Origin: WLMZ01 sp043747765
GTDB taxonomy: Bacteria; Actinomycetota; Acidimicrobiia; Acidimicrobiales; Ilumatobacteraceae
Direction of reading: 5' to 3'
NCBI GenBank assembly: GCA_043747765.1
Contig: JAYTOM010000049.1
Location: forward strand, 1 to 7,312
DNA: 7,312 nucleotides
Below the pieces are notes generated by a model. That model saw only the letters and a program-made list of their open reading frames with translations, ran no database searches and was not told the origin of the DNA. Within the stretch, counting starts at the first letter, position 1; each line of letters begins with the position of its first letter. Shown here one piece after another: positions 1 to 5,049 of this stretch. The position numbers were made by a program, and so were the translations under genes.

Positions 1-72
1 GAGATCGCTGCTCTGGTCGGTGAAGCATCGATGGAATTCCACCATCGGTCGGGCGATCCGTTCAGAGCGTGA
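1..72 (+). CDS. Possible 3' end of an unidentified gene
   Basis: The first reading frame is open from the left edge and stops at a TGA at 70-72. It gives 23 residues ending in EFHHRSGDPFRA. The peptide has a natural-looking composition, and its stop lies 22 bp from the stop of the opposing - strand gene, which makes a plausible convergent junction. The visible stretch is too short to assign a family. Third codon positions are only moderately GC-rich, so a chance open frame cannot be excluded. A second + strand frame is open across this stretch too, but it is rich in arginine and serine and looks like a shadow. Confidence 0.35.
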   Translation, partial: EIAALVGEASMEFHHRSGDPFRA

Positions 73-94
73 TGGCCGACCATCTGCCGGTCGT

Positions 95-468
95 TCACCC
101 GATCGACAAGCCGACCACGACTCCGACAACGCCCACCGCGACTTCGATGAAGGACTGATTCGTCCCGACCATCCCCGGCCGGATTGCGTCTCCGCCATTC
201 GTCGGACGCGAAGTCCGCTGGCGCCGAGCGCGATCGCGACGGCCGCGACGCCCGGCAGACGGACGACGAAAACCTGGAGCAGCCCGATGACAGCGACGAT
301 GCACGCTGCGATCCCCCACGTGTCCGTGCTCGGATGCGAATCGCTCGCCGGACGGGTTCCAGATCTGTATCCGGGTGGGGCAGGCGGATCTGAACCGACC
401 AGCGCGCGGAGCCACCACCGCACTTCCTGCCGCGCGGTCGAAACTCCCGGCTCGCTCCGGGACGGCAC
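95..468 (-). pseudogene. Small DUF4190-like membrane protein, disrupted by an apparent 1-nt frameshift
   Basis: Reading from a GTG at 468, the - strand gives a hydrophilic, proline-rich N-terminus (about residues 1-50, including PPAPPGY). A hydrophobic segment follows (about 51-68, with GIAACIVAVIGLLQVFVV), then a second starting at LPGVAAVAIALG (71-82), ending in RVRR at about residue 90. At that point the frame loses coding character. The frame one base back continues from 199 as NGGDAIRPGM and then a third hydrophobic segment (FIEVAVGVVGVVVGLSIG) before a TGA at 95-97. Adding one A to the AA at 198-199 joins the halves into a 124-residue protein. Its order (proline-rich head, hydrophobic pair, charged linker with glycines, last hydrophobic helix) resembles DUF4190-type actinobacterial membrane proteins. 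GC-rich third positions follow the frame on each side of the junction. This could be a pseudogene, a sequencing error or, less likely, recoding. The function is unknown. Confidence 0.5.
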
Positions 469-488
469 GATCGGTCATCCGGTCCAGC

Positions 489-506
489 GTGTCACATCAG
501 TGACAC
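489..506. promoter_or_regulatory. Perfect 7-bp inverted repeat, candidate operator
   Basis: GTGTCACATCAGTGACAC has perfect 7-bp arms (GTGTCAC/GTGACAC) around a 4-nt spacer. It sits in the 60-bp gap between the divergent genes starting at 468 (-) and 529 (+). It covers the region where the -35 of the 529 gene would lie, because the -10 is at 517-522. Dimeric repressors such as TetR or GntR types bind palindromes of this size. No regulator gene is visible in the window, so the cognate protein is unknown. Confidence 0.5.
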
Positions 507-516
507 ACCCCCCGCG

Positions 517-522
517 TACGAT
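517..522 (+). promoter_or_regulatory. -10 box (TACGAT) of a leaderless promoter
   Basis: TACGAT matches the actinobacterial TANNNT -10 consensus and ends 6 nt before the ATG at 529. Transcription would therefore begin at about the A of the start codon. There is no convincing Shine-Dalgarno sequence (only GGAG abutting the ATG), which fits leaderless translation. No clear -35 is seen; the palindrome at 489-506 occupies that region. Confidence 0.55.
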
Positions 523-528
523 GGAGCC

Positions 529-1350
529 ATGTTCCCGGTTCCCACCAGTCTTTCGCCGAGCCGGGTCGAGTCGTTCCTGACCTGTCCGATGCAGTTCCGG
601 TTCGCCAGCATCGAGAAGCTGCCCGAGCCCCCGGCCGTGCACATGACCCGTGGCTCACTCGTCCATCGGGCGCTCGAACTCCTGTTCACCCGTCAACCGG
701 GTCAGCGCACGGCGCAGATGGCGATCATCGCGTTGGACGAAGCAATTGCCGAGTATCGCACCGATCCGGAGTTCCTCGAACTCTGTCTCACCGAGGCCCA
801 AGCTGACACGTTCTTCGCCGAAGCACTGGACCTGGTGCACAAATACCTGGCGATGGAAGACCCGACCTCGGTCCACGACATCGGTCTCGAACTCCGGCTG
901 GAGGCTGCCGTCGGCGGTCTGACACTGCGCGGCATCATCGACCGGCTGGAACTGGACGAGAACGGTGGTCTGGTCGTCACCGACTACAAGACGGGGCGCG
1001 CGCCCAGCGCGAACTACGAGCAAGGGCGGATGACCGGCGTTCATTTCTATTCGTTCCTGTGCGACGCCCTCTTCGGGCAGAGGCCGAGCAAGATCCGCCT
1101 GATGTACATCAAGACCGGAGAGATCATCGAAGCAACGCCGTCGGCGCAATCGGTCCGTTACGTCACCACCCGGACCACGGCGGTGCTCAAGGCGGTCGAG
1201 AAGGCGTGTCAGACGGGGTCGTTCCAGCCGCGCGTCAGTTCCATCTGCGGGAGCTGCGCGTTCAAGCAATGGTGTCCGGCATTCGGCGGCAACCCGGATC
1301 TCGCCGCGACCGAAGCGCCACGCTCTTTCGGTGCAGCCATTGCAGCGTGA
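529..1350 (+). CDS. RecB-family PD-(D/E)XK nuclease with Fe-S cysteines
   Basis: This 273-residue protein has the layout of the stand-alone RecB/Cas4-like exonuclease family (PD-(D/E)XK superfamily). The N-terminus has SPSRVESFLTCPMQF (9-23) with Cys19. GSLVHRALE (42-50) carries the metal-binding His46. GIIDRLE (135-141) has Asp138, and DYKTG (152-156) has Asp152 and Lys154 of the catalytic core. GVHFYSFL (170-177) corresponds to the QxxxY-type helix. The C-terminus has Cys240, Cys243 and Cys249, which with Cys19 would form the 4Fe-4S staple known from AddB, Cas4 and Dna2. All key residues are intact, so a metal-dependent DNA nuclease in repair or end processing is expected. There is no helicase partner and no CRISPR array in view. 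The ATG at 529 is preferred because a -10 box lies 6 nt upstream and the N-terminal cysteine motif follows closely. It is the first gene of a likely three-gene transcript. Confidence 0.9.
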   Translation: MFPVPTSLSPSRVESFLTCPMQFRFASIEKLPEPPAVHMTRGSLVHRALELLFTRQPGQRTAQMAIIALDEAIAEYRTDPEFLELCLTEAQADTFFAEALDLVHKYLAMEDPTSVHDIGLELRLEAAVGGLTLRGIIDRLELDENGGLVVTDYKTGRAPSANYEQGRMTGVHFYSFLCDALFGQRPSKIRLMYIKTGEIIEATPSAQSVRYVTTRTTAVLKAVEKACQTGSFQPRVSSICGSCAFKQWCPAFGGNPDLAATEAPRSFGAAIAA

Positions 1351-1374
1351 CGGTTTCGACGTGACGGTTTCGAC
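1347..1374 (+). repeat. 14-bp tandem duplication at the nuclease/PAP2 junction
   Basis: GTGACGGTTTCGAC occurs twice back to back (1347-1360 and 1361-1374), and GTGAC of a third copy follows at 1375. The first copy contains the TGA stop of the nuclease gene; the partial third copy supplies the GTG start of the PAP2 gene. The three GTGs fall in three different reading frames. Only the one at 1375 opens a long frame; the other two hit TGA within six codons. Confidence 0.85.
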
Positions 1375-1941
1375 GTGACTGGTACCGCTCCGGGAACGGC
1401 CGAGGAACACTTCGGGCCACGCATTGCTGCGTTCGATCGTTGGGCCGACCAGCAACTCGAGACGTTGCGCGGCCATCCGGCTGCTGACTTCCTCTTCTCC
1501 AACGCCAGCCATCTCGGCGACTTCAGTGTGATCTGGCACATCATCGGACTCACCCGAGGTCTGACCAGTCGCCGACGCGCCGATCAAGCAATCGCCCTGT
1601 CGATCGTGCTCGGCGCTGAAAGTCTGCTCGTCAACCAGGGGATCAAGAAGTTGTTCCGCCGCACCCGTCCGACCGAATCCGGTGACGAGCGGTACGCAAT
1701 GCGTCGACCATCCAGCAGCAGTTTTCCCAGTGGCCACGCCTCGTCGGCGTTTGTCGCAGCGACCGTCCTCACCAGTTGGGGTGGACGCAGAACTGCACCC
1801 GTATGGTTCGCCATTGCGACCGTTGTCGGTCTCAGCCGCGCCTACGTTCGCATCCATCACGCCAGCGACATCGCCGGCGGCGCGCTCGTCGGAACTGCGC
1901 TCGGCCTGATCGCGACACGGATCGTCAGACGCCTGACGTAA
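1375..1941 (+). CDS. PAP2-family phosphatase (probable lipid phosphatase)
   Basis: This 188-residue protein carries all three signature motifs of the type 2 phosphatidic acid phosphatase superfamily. KX6RP is at Lys91-Arg98-Pro99, PSGH at 118-121, and SRX5HX3D at Ser154-Arg155, His161 and Asp165. His161 would be the phosphorylated nucleophile and His121 the general acid. Hydrophobic stretches around 73-86, 122-134, 143-153 and 167-183 indicate a small integral membrane enzyme with its active site at the membrane surface. The family dephosphorylates phosphatidate, undecaprenyl-PP and related lipids. The acyltransferase gene 11 bp downstream favours phosphatidate to diacylglycerol, but this is inferred from context. 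The GTG start lacks a clear Shine-Dalgarno site. It lies 24 nt after the nuclease stop, within a 14-bp duplication, which suggests translation coupled to the upstream gene. Confidence 0.9.
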   Translation: MTGTAPGTAEEHFGPRIAAFDRWADQQLETLRGHPAADFLFSNASHLGDFSVIWHIIGLTRGLTSRRRADQAIALSIVLGAESLLVNQGIKKLFRRTRPTESGDERYAMRRPSSSSFPSGHASSAFVAATVLTSWGGRRTAPVWFAIATVVGLSRAYVRIHHASDIAGGALVGTALGLIATRIVRRLT

Positions 1942-1952
1942 CCTCGGTGACC

Positions 1953-3341
1953 ATGGTCGACATGCCGTCCTTCGATACGAAAATGTCCGATGCCGAAGGA
2001 CTGATGTGGCGGATGGAAAAGGACCCACACCTGTCGTCCACATTCGCCAACGTGACCATCCTCGACCGGAAGCCGGATTTCGAGAAGCTCGTCCGACGGA
2101 TGGAGCACAGCACATGGATCGTTCCTCGGCTTCGCCAGCGCGTTCAGCCGGCTCCGGCCAACTTGACCGCACCGACGTGGGTCGACGACCCCAACTTCGA
2201 CATCCGCTATCACGTCCGTCAGCTGGGTCTACCCAAGCCCGGCACGATGCGGCAGTTGCTGGATCTGGCCAGCCTGATCACCAACGACCCGTTCGACCGT
2301 ACCCGTCCACTCTGGCAGTTCGTCATCGTCGAAGGACTGAAGGGCGGCAAGGCAGCCCTGATCGAGAAACTGCATCACACGATCGCCGATGGCGAAGGCA
2401 TGGTTCAGCTCAGTTTGGCCTTTCTCGATTTCGAAGCCGACGCGCCCGAGCCGCCGGCACTCGATGCCGAAGCGTTGGCCCTGGCCAAGGACCAACAGGT
2501 TCCGAAGGCCAATGGTGACGTCCTTCGCGATCTGTTGGCCGGCGGCCTCCGCGTACCGCTCGGAATGCTGCGCCAACTGAGGTTGTTGTTCGCCGATCCC
2601 ACGCAGCTCCCAGAAGCCGGCAATGCCGCCGCCGAGACGATTCGCGGAGTGGTCAGCCAGCTCAGTGATGTCGACGGAGCGAAGAGCCCGCTCTGGACCG
2701 AACGCTCGTTGAAACGTCGAATCGAAACACTCCGTGCGCCGTATCGCGAGACTCGCGATGTCGCCACCCGGCTCGGTGGCAAGCTCAACACCGCATTCCT
2801 GACCGTTGCCGCTGAAGGCGCCAGTCGGTATCACGTCGAAATGGGCGCGCCGGTCGACGCACTTCGCTCGTCGATGGCGATCAGCACCCGCAGCGAGACA
2901 TCCGGCGCGAACGCATTTTCGCTGGTGCGGATGATGATTCCCACCGCGGGGATGCCGATCGCCGAGCGTTTCGCGCTGATCAACGAAGCCGCAGGTGCCG
3001 CACGGGGTGCGAGCAGCGCAGCGTCACTCGAAACCTTGGCTGCCGTCGCTGCCACGCTGCCGACATCACTGGTGACTCGGCTGGCGTGGACCCAGGCCCA
3101 GACCGTCGATTTCGCGACGAGCAACGTCCGCGGCGCGCCGATGGCGATGTACGTCGCCGGGGCGCAACTGCTCGAGAACTATCCGGTCGGGCCGCTCGCC
3201 GGCGTGGCGTTCAACCTGACTTTGCTCAGTTATCTCGGCAGCCTGGATATGGGCGTCAACATCGACACGGCGGCAGTGGCAGATCCCGATCTGTTGCACC
3301 GCTGCCTGGCCGGCGCATTCACCGACTTCCTCGCCGTCTGA
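1953..3341 (+). CDS. WS/DGAT-type wax ester synthase / diacylglycerol acyltransferase
   Basis: This 462-residue protein is of normal length for bacterial bifunctional WS/DGAT enzymes, which use acyl-CoA to esterify diacylglycerol or fatty alcohols and so make triacylglycerol or wax ester storage lipid. The catalytic HHxxxDG motif is intact as HHTIADG (141-147), preceded by the conserved PLW (119-121). The N-terminus (MSDAEGLMWRMEKD) is typical. In the C-terminal half, LRSSMAISTRSETSGAN (304-320) and SNVRGAP (390-396) match the usual structural motifs, and the end (GSLDMGVNIDTAAVADP) is also typical. The ATG at 1953 begins shortly before the conserved N-terminus; an in-frame GTG at 1947 and an ATG at 1962 are alternatives. 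No strong Shine-Dalgarno site is seen. It starts 11 bp after the PAP2 stop, so it is very likely co-transcribed with it. The two enzymes would form the final steps of triacylglycerol synthesis. Confidence 0.93.
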   Translation: MVDMPSFDTKMSDAEGLMWRMEKDPHLSSTFANVTILDRKPDFEKLVRRMEHSTWIVPRLRQRVQPAPANLTAPTWVDDPNFDIRYHVRQLGLPKPGTMRQLLDLASLITNDPFDRTRPLWQFVIVEGLKGGKAALIEKLHHTIADGEGMVQLSLAFLDFEADAPEPPALDAEALALAKDQQVPKANGDVLRDLLAGGLRVPLGMLRQLRLLFADPTQLPEAGNAAAETIRGVVSQLSDVDGAKSPLWTERSLKRRIETLRAPYRETRDVATRLGGKLNTAFLTVAAEGASRYHVEMGAPVDALRSSMAISTRSETSGANAFSLVRMMIPTAGMPIAERFALINEAAGAARGASSAASLETLAAVAATLPTSLVTRLAWTQAQTVDFATSNVRGAPMAMYVAGAQLLENYPVGPLAGVAFNLTLLSYLGSLDMGVNIDTAAVADPDLLHRCLAGAFTDFLAV

Positions 3342-3366
3342 GCGCACTGATCCGACGTCAGGAGCT

Positions 3367-3401
3367 CAGTGCTTGCACAAGCAAGCGCTGTGCCTGCTTT
3401 T
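3367..3401 (+). terminator. Hairpin terminator between convergent genes
   Basis: CAGTGCTTG (3367-3375) pairs with CAAGCGCTG (3382-3390), with one G-T wobble and a 6-nt loop. A TTTT run follows at 3398-3401. A second stem, GCTTTTC (3396-3402) with GAAAAGC (3411-3417), and the nested alternative GCGCT-GAAA-AGCGC (3406-3419), could serve either strand. The position, after the acyltransferase stop at 3341 and before the opposing stop at 3452, fits a bidirectional terminator. Efficiency cannot be judged from sequence. Confidence 0.5.
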
Positions 3402-3451
3402 CTGAGCGCTGAAAAGCGCGCCGGAGGGGGACGAAAGCGCTCGCAGAAGTT

Positions 3452-3616
3452 TCAGATTGCGGCGACGGGGGCCGGGTGCGTGAGCAGCGTGCGCACGTCC
3501 AGCAGCAGGTCGGCGACTTCGCCGGACGATACGAGCTCGCGACGCAGCATCTCTGCCAACGCCTTGTCGATGACAGCCAACGCTTCAGTGATAACTGCCT
3601 CATTGGTGTCCGTCAT
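3452..3616 (-). CDS. Small helical protein of unknown function (54 aa)
   Basis: I do not recognise this 54-residue ORF. It is supported by the best ribosome binding site in the window: AAAGGAG (complement of 3623-3629) placed 6 nt before the ATG at 3616. A longer open frame extends upstream, but it has no such site and its composition looks like a shadow of the dehydrogenase gene. The peptide begins MTDTNEAVITEALAVIDKAL and is acidic at the start. Its middle (about 7-46) has the alternating Leu/Ala/Val and Glu/Arg/Asp spacing of one or two amphipathic helices, with LRRELVSSGEVADLLLDVRTLL as a possible helix-turn-helix hairpin in the structural sense. There is no signal peptide, transmembrane segment or cysteine. 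It is likely cytosolic, perhaps a small oligomer or binding partner. It converges on the acyltransferase gene and is divergent from the SDR gene. Confidence 0.65.
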   Translation of the reverse strand: MTDTNEAVITEALAVIDKALAEMLRRELVSSGEVADLLLDVRTLLTHPAPVAAI

Positions 3617-3670
3617 CGAATGCTCCTTTGGTGTCGGTACATCGTGTGTGTGCTGGATGCTCACATCGCC

Positions 3671-3676
3671 ACCGTA
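3671..3676 (-). promoter_or_regulatory. Possible -10 box (TACGGT) for the 54-aa gene
   Basis: On the - strand TACGGT matches TANNNT about 54 nt before the ATG at 3616, which would leave a roughly 48-nt leader containing the strong AAAGGAG site. No clear -35 is visible. The match is common by chance, so this is tentative. Confidence 0.25.
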
Positions 3677-3706
3677 ACCCGGTCGGCTCCATCCCGAGTG
3701 CATGCT

Positions 3707-3720
3707 AACTGTGAACAGTT
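3707..3720. promoter_or_regulatory. Perfect 6-bp inverted repeat, candidate operator
   Basis: AACTGTGAACAGTT has perfect arms AACTGT/ACAGTT separated by GA. It lies in the 142-bp divergent spacer between the 54-aa gene (-) and the SDR gene (+). It ends 25 bp before the SDR -10 box, that is, just upstream of where its -35 should be. It could bind a dimeric regulator acting on one or both genes. It is AT-richer than its surroundings. The regulator is unknown. Confidence 0.4.
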
Positions 3721-3745
3721 CGTTTCCGGAGACGGCTGATGTGCC

Positions 3746-3751
3746 TACCAT
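3746..3751 (+). promoter_or_regulatory. -10 box (TACCAT) of a leaderless promoter
   Basis: TACCAT fits TANNNT and ends 7 nt before the ATG at 3759, so the transcript would start at or next to the start codon. No Shine-Dalgarno sequence precedes that ATG, in line with a leaderless message. The box also argues against the in-frame ATG at 3702. Confidence 0.5.
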
Positions 3752-3758
3752 CTTGCCC

Positions 3759-4637
3759 ATGGATCTCTCCGCGAAACATGTCGTCGTGACCGGCGCTGCC
3801 AATGGAATCGGACGCGCCCTGGCCCGTCGGTTCCACGCCGCCGGCGCAAACGTGGTCGTCGCCGATCTCGACGCTGTTCGGAGCGCCGAGGTCGCCGCTG
3901 GCCTCAGTGCCATCCGGTCAGCGAGCGCGATGGGGATCGCTGCAAACGTCGGCTCAGAGCAGGGCAACATCGACCTGATTCGCGCCGCTGAGGCCACCTT
4001 CGGGCCGATCGACCTGTTCTTCGCCAACGCTGGCGTCGGTGTCGGCACCACACTGGAGGCCACCGACGAAGACGTCTGGAATCAGGCCTTCGACGTCAAC
4101 ATCCACGCCCACCGATGGGCCGCCAAACACCTCATGCCCGCCTGGCTCGAGCGCGGCGAAGGCTATTTCTGCTCGACAGCATCAGCCGCTGGCATCCTGT
4201 CGCAGATCGGCTCGGCACCGTACAGCGTCACCAAGCACGCTGCCGTCGCGTTCGCCGAATGGCTGAGCATCACGTACGGGTCACGCGGGCTGCGGGTCAG
4301 CTGCCTGTGCCCCCAGGGCGTCAACACGAACATGCTCAACCAGGGCGACGTGCCCGGCGCGGGTGGCTCGAGCAGTGTCGTCCGGTCGGCGGGAGTCGTC
4401 CTCGAACCAGCCGAGGTCGCCGACTTCGTGCTCGGCGTGATCGAGGCCGAGACCTTCCTGATCGCACCTCATCCCGAGGTCCTCACCTACTGGGGTCGCA
4501 AGGTCGGTGACTACGACCGATGGCTGGCCGGAATGCGCAAACTCCAGGCCCGCATCACTGGTGACCAGATCACGGGCAACCAGATCACGGGCAACCCGAT
4601 CACGGGCAACCGGATCACCGGACCGTCGGCGGAGTAG
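3759..4637 (+). CDS. Short-chain dehydrogenase/reductase (SDR) with repetitive C-terminal tail
   Basis: This 292-residue classical SDR has a Rossmann fold. The cofactor motif TGAANGIG is at 11-18. Asp36 at the end of the second strand suggests NAD(H) rather than NADP(H). NAG is at 90-92, and the catalytic set is Asn114, Ser142, Tyr155 and Lys159 (YSVTK). It should oxidise or reduce a hydroxyl/keto substrate in the cytosol; the substrate cannot be read from sequence. The core ends around YWGRKVGDYDRWLAGMRKL (244-262). The last 25 or so residues are five ITG-type pentapeptides (266-290) encoded by a 15-bp tandem repeat, an addition not expected in the family. An in-frame ATG at 3702 would add 19 residues, but 3759 is preferred because TGxxxGIG then sits at the normal distance and a -10 box lies 7 nt upstream. 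The next gene follows without a gap. Confidence 0.88.
   Translation: MDLSAKHVVVTGAANGIGRALARRFHAAGANVVVADLDAVRSAEVAAGLSAIRSASAMGIAANVGSEQGNIDLIRAAEATFGPIDLFFANAGVGVGTTLEATDEDVWNQAFDVNIHAHRWAAKHLMPAWLERGEGYFCSTASAAGILSQIGSAPYSVTKHAAVAFAEWLSITYGSRGLRVSCLCPQGVNTNMLNQGDVPGAGGSSSVVRSAGVVLEPAEVADFVLGVIEAETFLIAPHPEVLTYWGRKVGDYDRWLAGMRKLQARITGDQITGNQITGNPITGNRITGPSAE
4554..4628 (+). repeat. 15-bp tandem repeat, five copies, coding for ITGN-type pentapeptides
   Basis: Five in-frame units of 15 bp start at 4554, 4569, 4584, 4599 and 4614. They encode ITGDQ, ITGNQ, ITGNP, ITGNR and ITGPS. The middle three share ATCACGGGCAAC exactly and differ only in the last codon. The outer two are diverged, as expected for an array growing from within. 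The array ends seven codons or fewer from the SDR stop. Confidence 0.9.
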
Positions 4638-4961
4638 ATGCCGGCACCCCGTTCGATCAAGGTCAAGGCTTCGGCAATGCCGCGCATCAGCGCGGCCGAC
4701 AAAGAAGTGTTGGCCGACCTCGGACTCCACGCGGGCGAGGAGGTCCGCTTCCGCAAGGGCGACGCCGGACGTTGGATCACGGGTCGAATCGCCGGCGTCA
4801 ATGCTGATGGCAGCATCACCCTCCACGACGTCCCACAGGGCGCCGCCCGTTCGCTCCGGCCGGACCGGTTAGAAGTCCGCAGGCCAGGCAGTCGGGGTCG
4901 GCTGACCTGGCAGAATGTCGGTGTCGTCGCGATCACCTGGGAACAATTGTGTCTGTGGTGA
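4638..4961 (+). CDS. Conserved-looking 107-aa protein of unknown function
   Basis: I cannot assign a named family. The protein is basic at the N-terminus, then has a helix-like segment (ISAADKEVLADLGLHAGEEV) and a run of short beta-type strands with turns (RFRKGDAGRWITGRIAGVN, ADGSITLHD). It then has RSLRPDRLEVRRPG and a tail RGRLTWQNVGVVAITWEQL. The middle resembles a small SH3-like beta barrel, which is inference from the strand pattern. There is no membrane segment. It begins directly after the SDR stop (TAG then ATG, no gap), with GGAG at 4631-4634 only 3 nt before the ATG, so it should be co-translated with the SDR. An internal ATG at 4677, with AAGG at 4665-4668, would remove 13 residues and start at MPRISAADKE; that is a credible alternative. 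Its TGA lies just before a 13-bp repeat array. Confidence 0.65.
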   Translation: MPAPRSIKVKASAMPRISAADKEVLADLGLHAGEEVRFRKGDAGRWITGRIAGVNADGSITLHDVPQGAARSLRPDRLEVRRPGSRGRLTWQNVGVVAITWEQLCLW

Positions 4962-5013
4962 AACGTCATGCTGGAACGTCTGGCGTGAACGTGATGCTGA
5001 AACGTCTCTGGTG
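4962..5013 (+). repeat. 13-bp tandem repeat, four degenerate copies
   Basis: AACGT recurs exactly every 13 bp at 4962, 4975, 4988 and 5001. The units are AACGTCATGCTGG, AACGTCTGGCGTG, AACGTGATGCTGA and AACGTCTCTGGTG. The array begins directly after the stop of the 107-aa gene and ends 24 bp before the -10 box of the next gene, so it fills the upstream promoter region. Units 1 and 3 are closest to each other, which suggests that a 26-bp pair was also duplicated. It could be a remnant of replication slippage or a set of binding sites. Confidence 0.75.
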
Positions 5014-5036
5014 ATGGGTACCTGAGAGGCGCACCT

Positions 5037-5042
5037 TAGGGT
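5037..5042 (+). promoter_or_regulatory. -10 box (TAGGGT) of a leaderless promoter
   Basis: TAGGGT fits TANNNT and ends 7 nt before the ATG at 5050, the same geometry as at the SDR and hydrolase genes. There is no Shine-Dalgarno site ahead of the ATG. No clear -35 is seen. Confidence 0.5.
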
Positions 5043-5049
5043 CGGCGGC

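Noticed and set aside
20..580. 186-residue open frame on the + strand at the left edge
   Set aside because: Ser/Arg/Pro/Thr-rich composition without motifs. It runs past the promoter and start of the nuclease gene and is opposite the better-supported DUF4190-like frames.
529..1350. Cas4 adaptation nuclease of a CRISPR system
   Set aside because: The Fe-S nuclease motifs are shared with stand-alone RecB-like proteins. No repeat-spacer array or other cas gene is present; the tandem repeats here are 13-15 bp with no spacers.
1776..1952. Upstream extension of the acyltransferase frame to 1776
   Set aside because: It would overlap 166 bp of the PAP2 gene, including its SRX5HX3D motif. The conserved WS/DGAT N-terminus begins just after 1953.
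655..2172. 505-residue open frame on the - strand opposite the nuclease and PAP2 genes
   Set aside because: Arg/Gly/Glu-rich with no recognisable motifs, spanning two opposing genes that have complete catalytic motifs. It is an antisense shadow typical of GC-rich DNA.
4511..4969. 152-residue - strand frame with a repetitive PVI-type tract
   Set aside because: The repetition is only the antisense reading of the 15-bp array in the SDR gene. It has no start signals or known motifs.
5021..5040. Imperfect inverted repeat (CCTGAG and CTTAGG) before the DUF7064-like gene
   Set aside because: One mismatch in six and partial overlap with the -10 box; too weak to call an operator.
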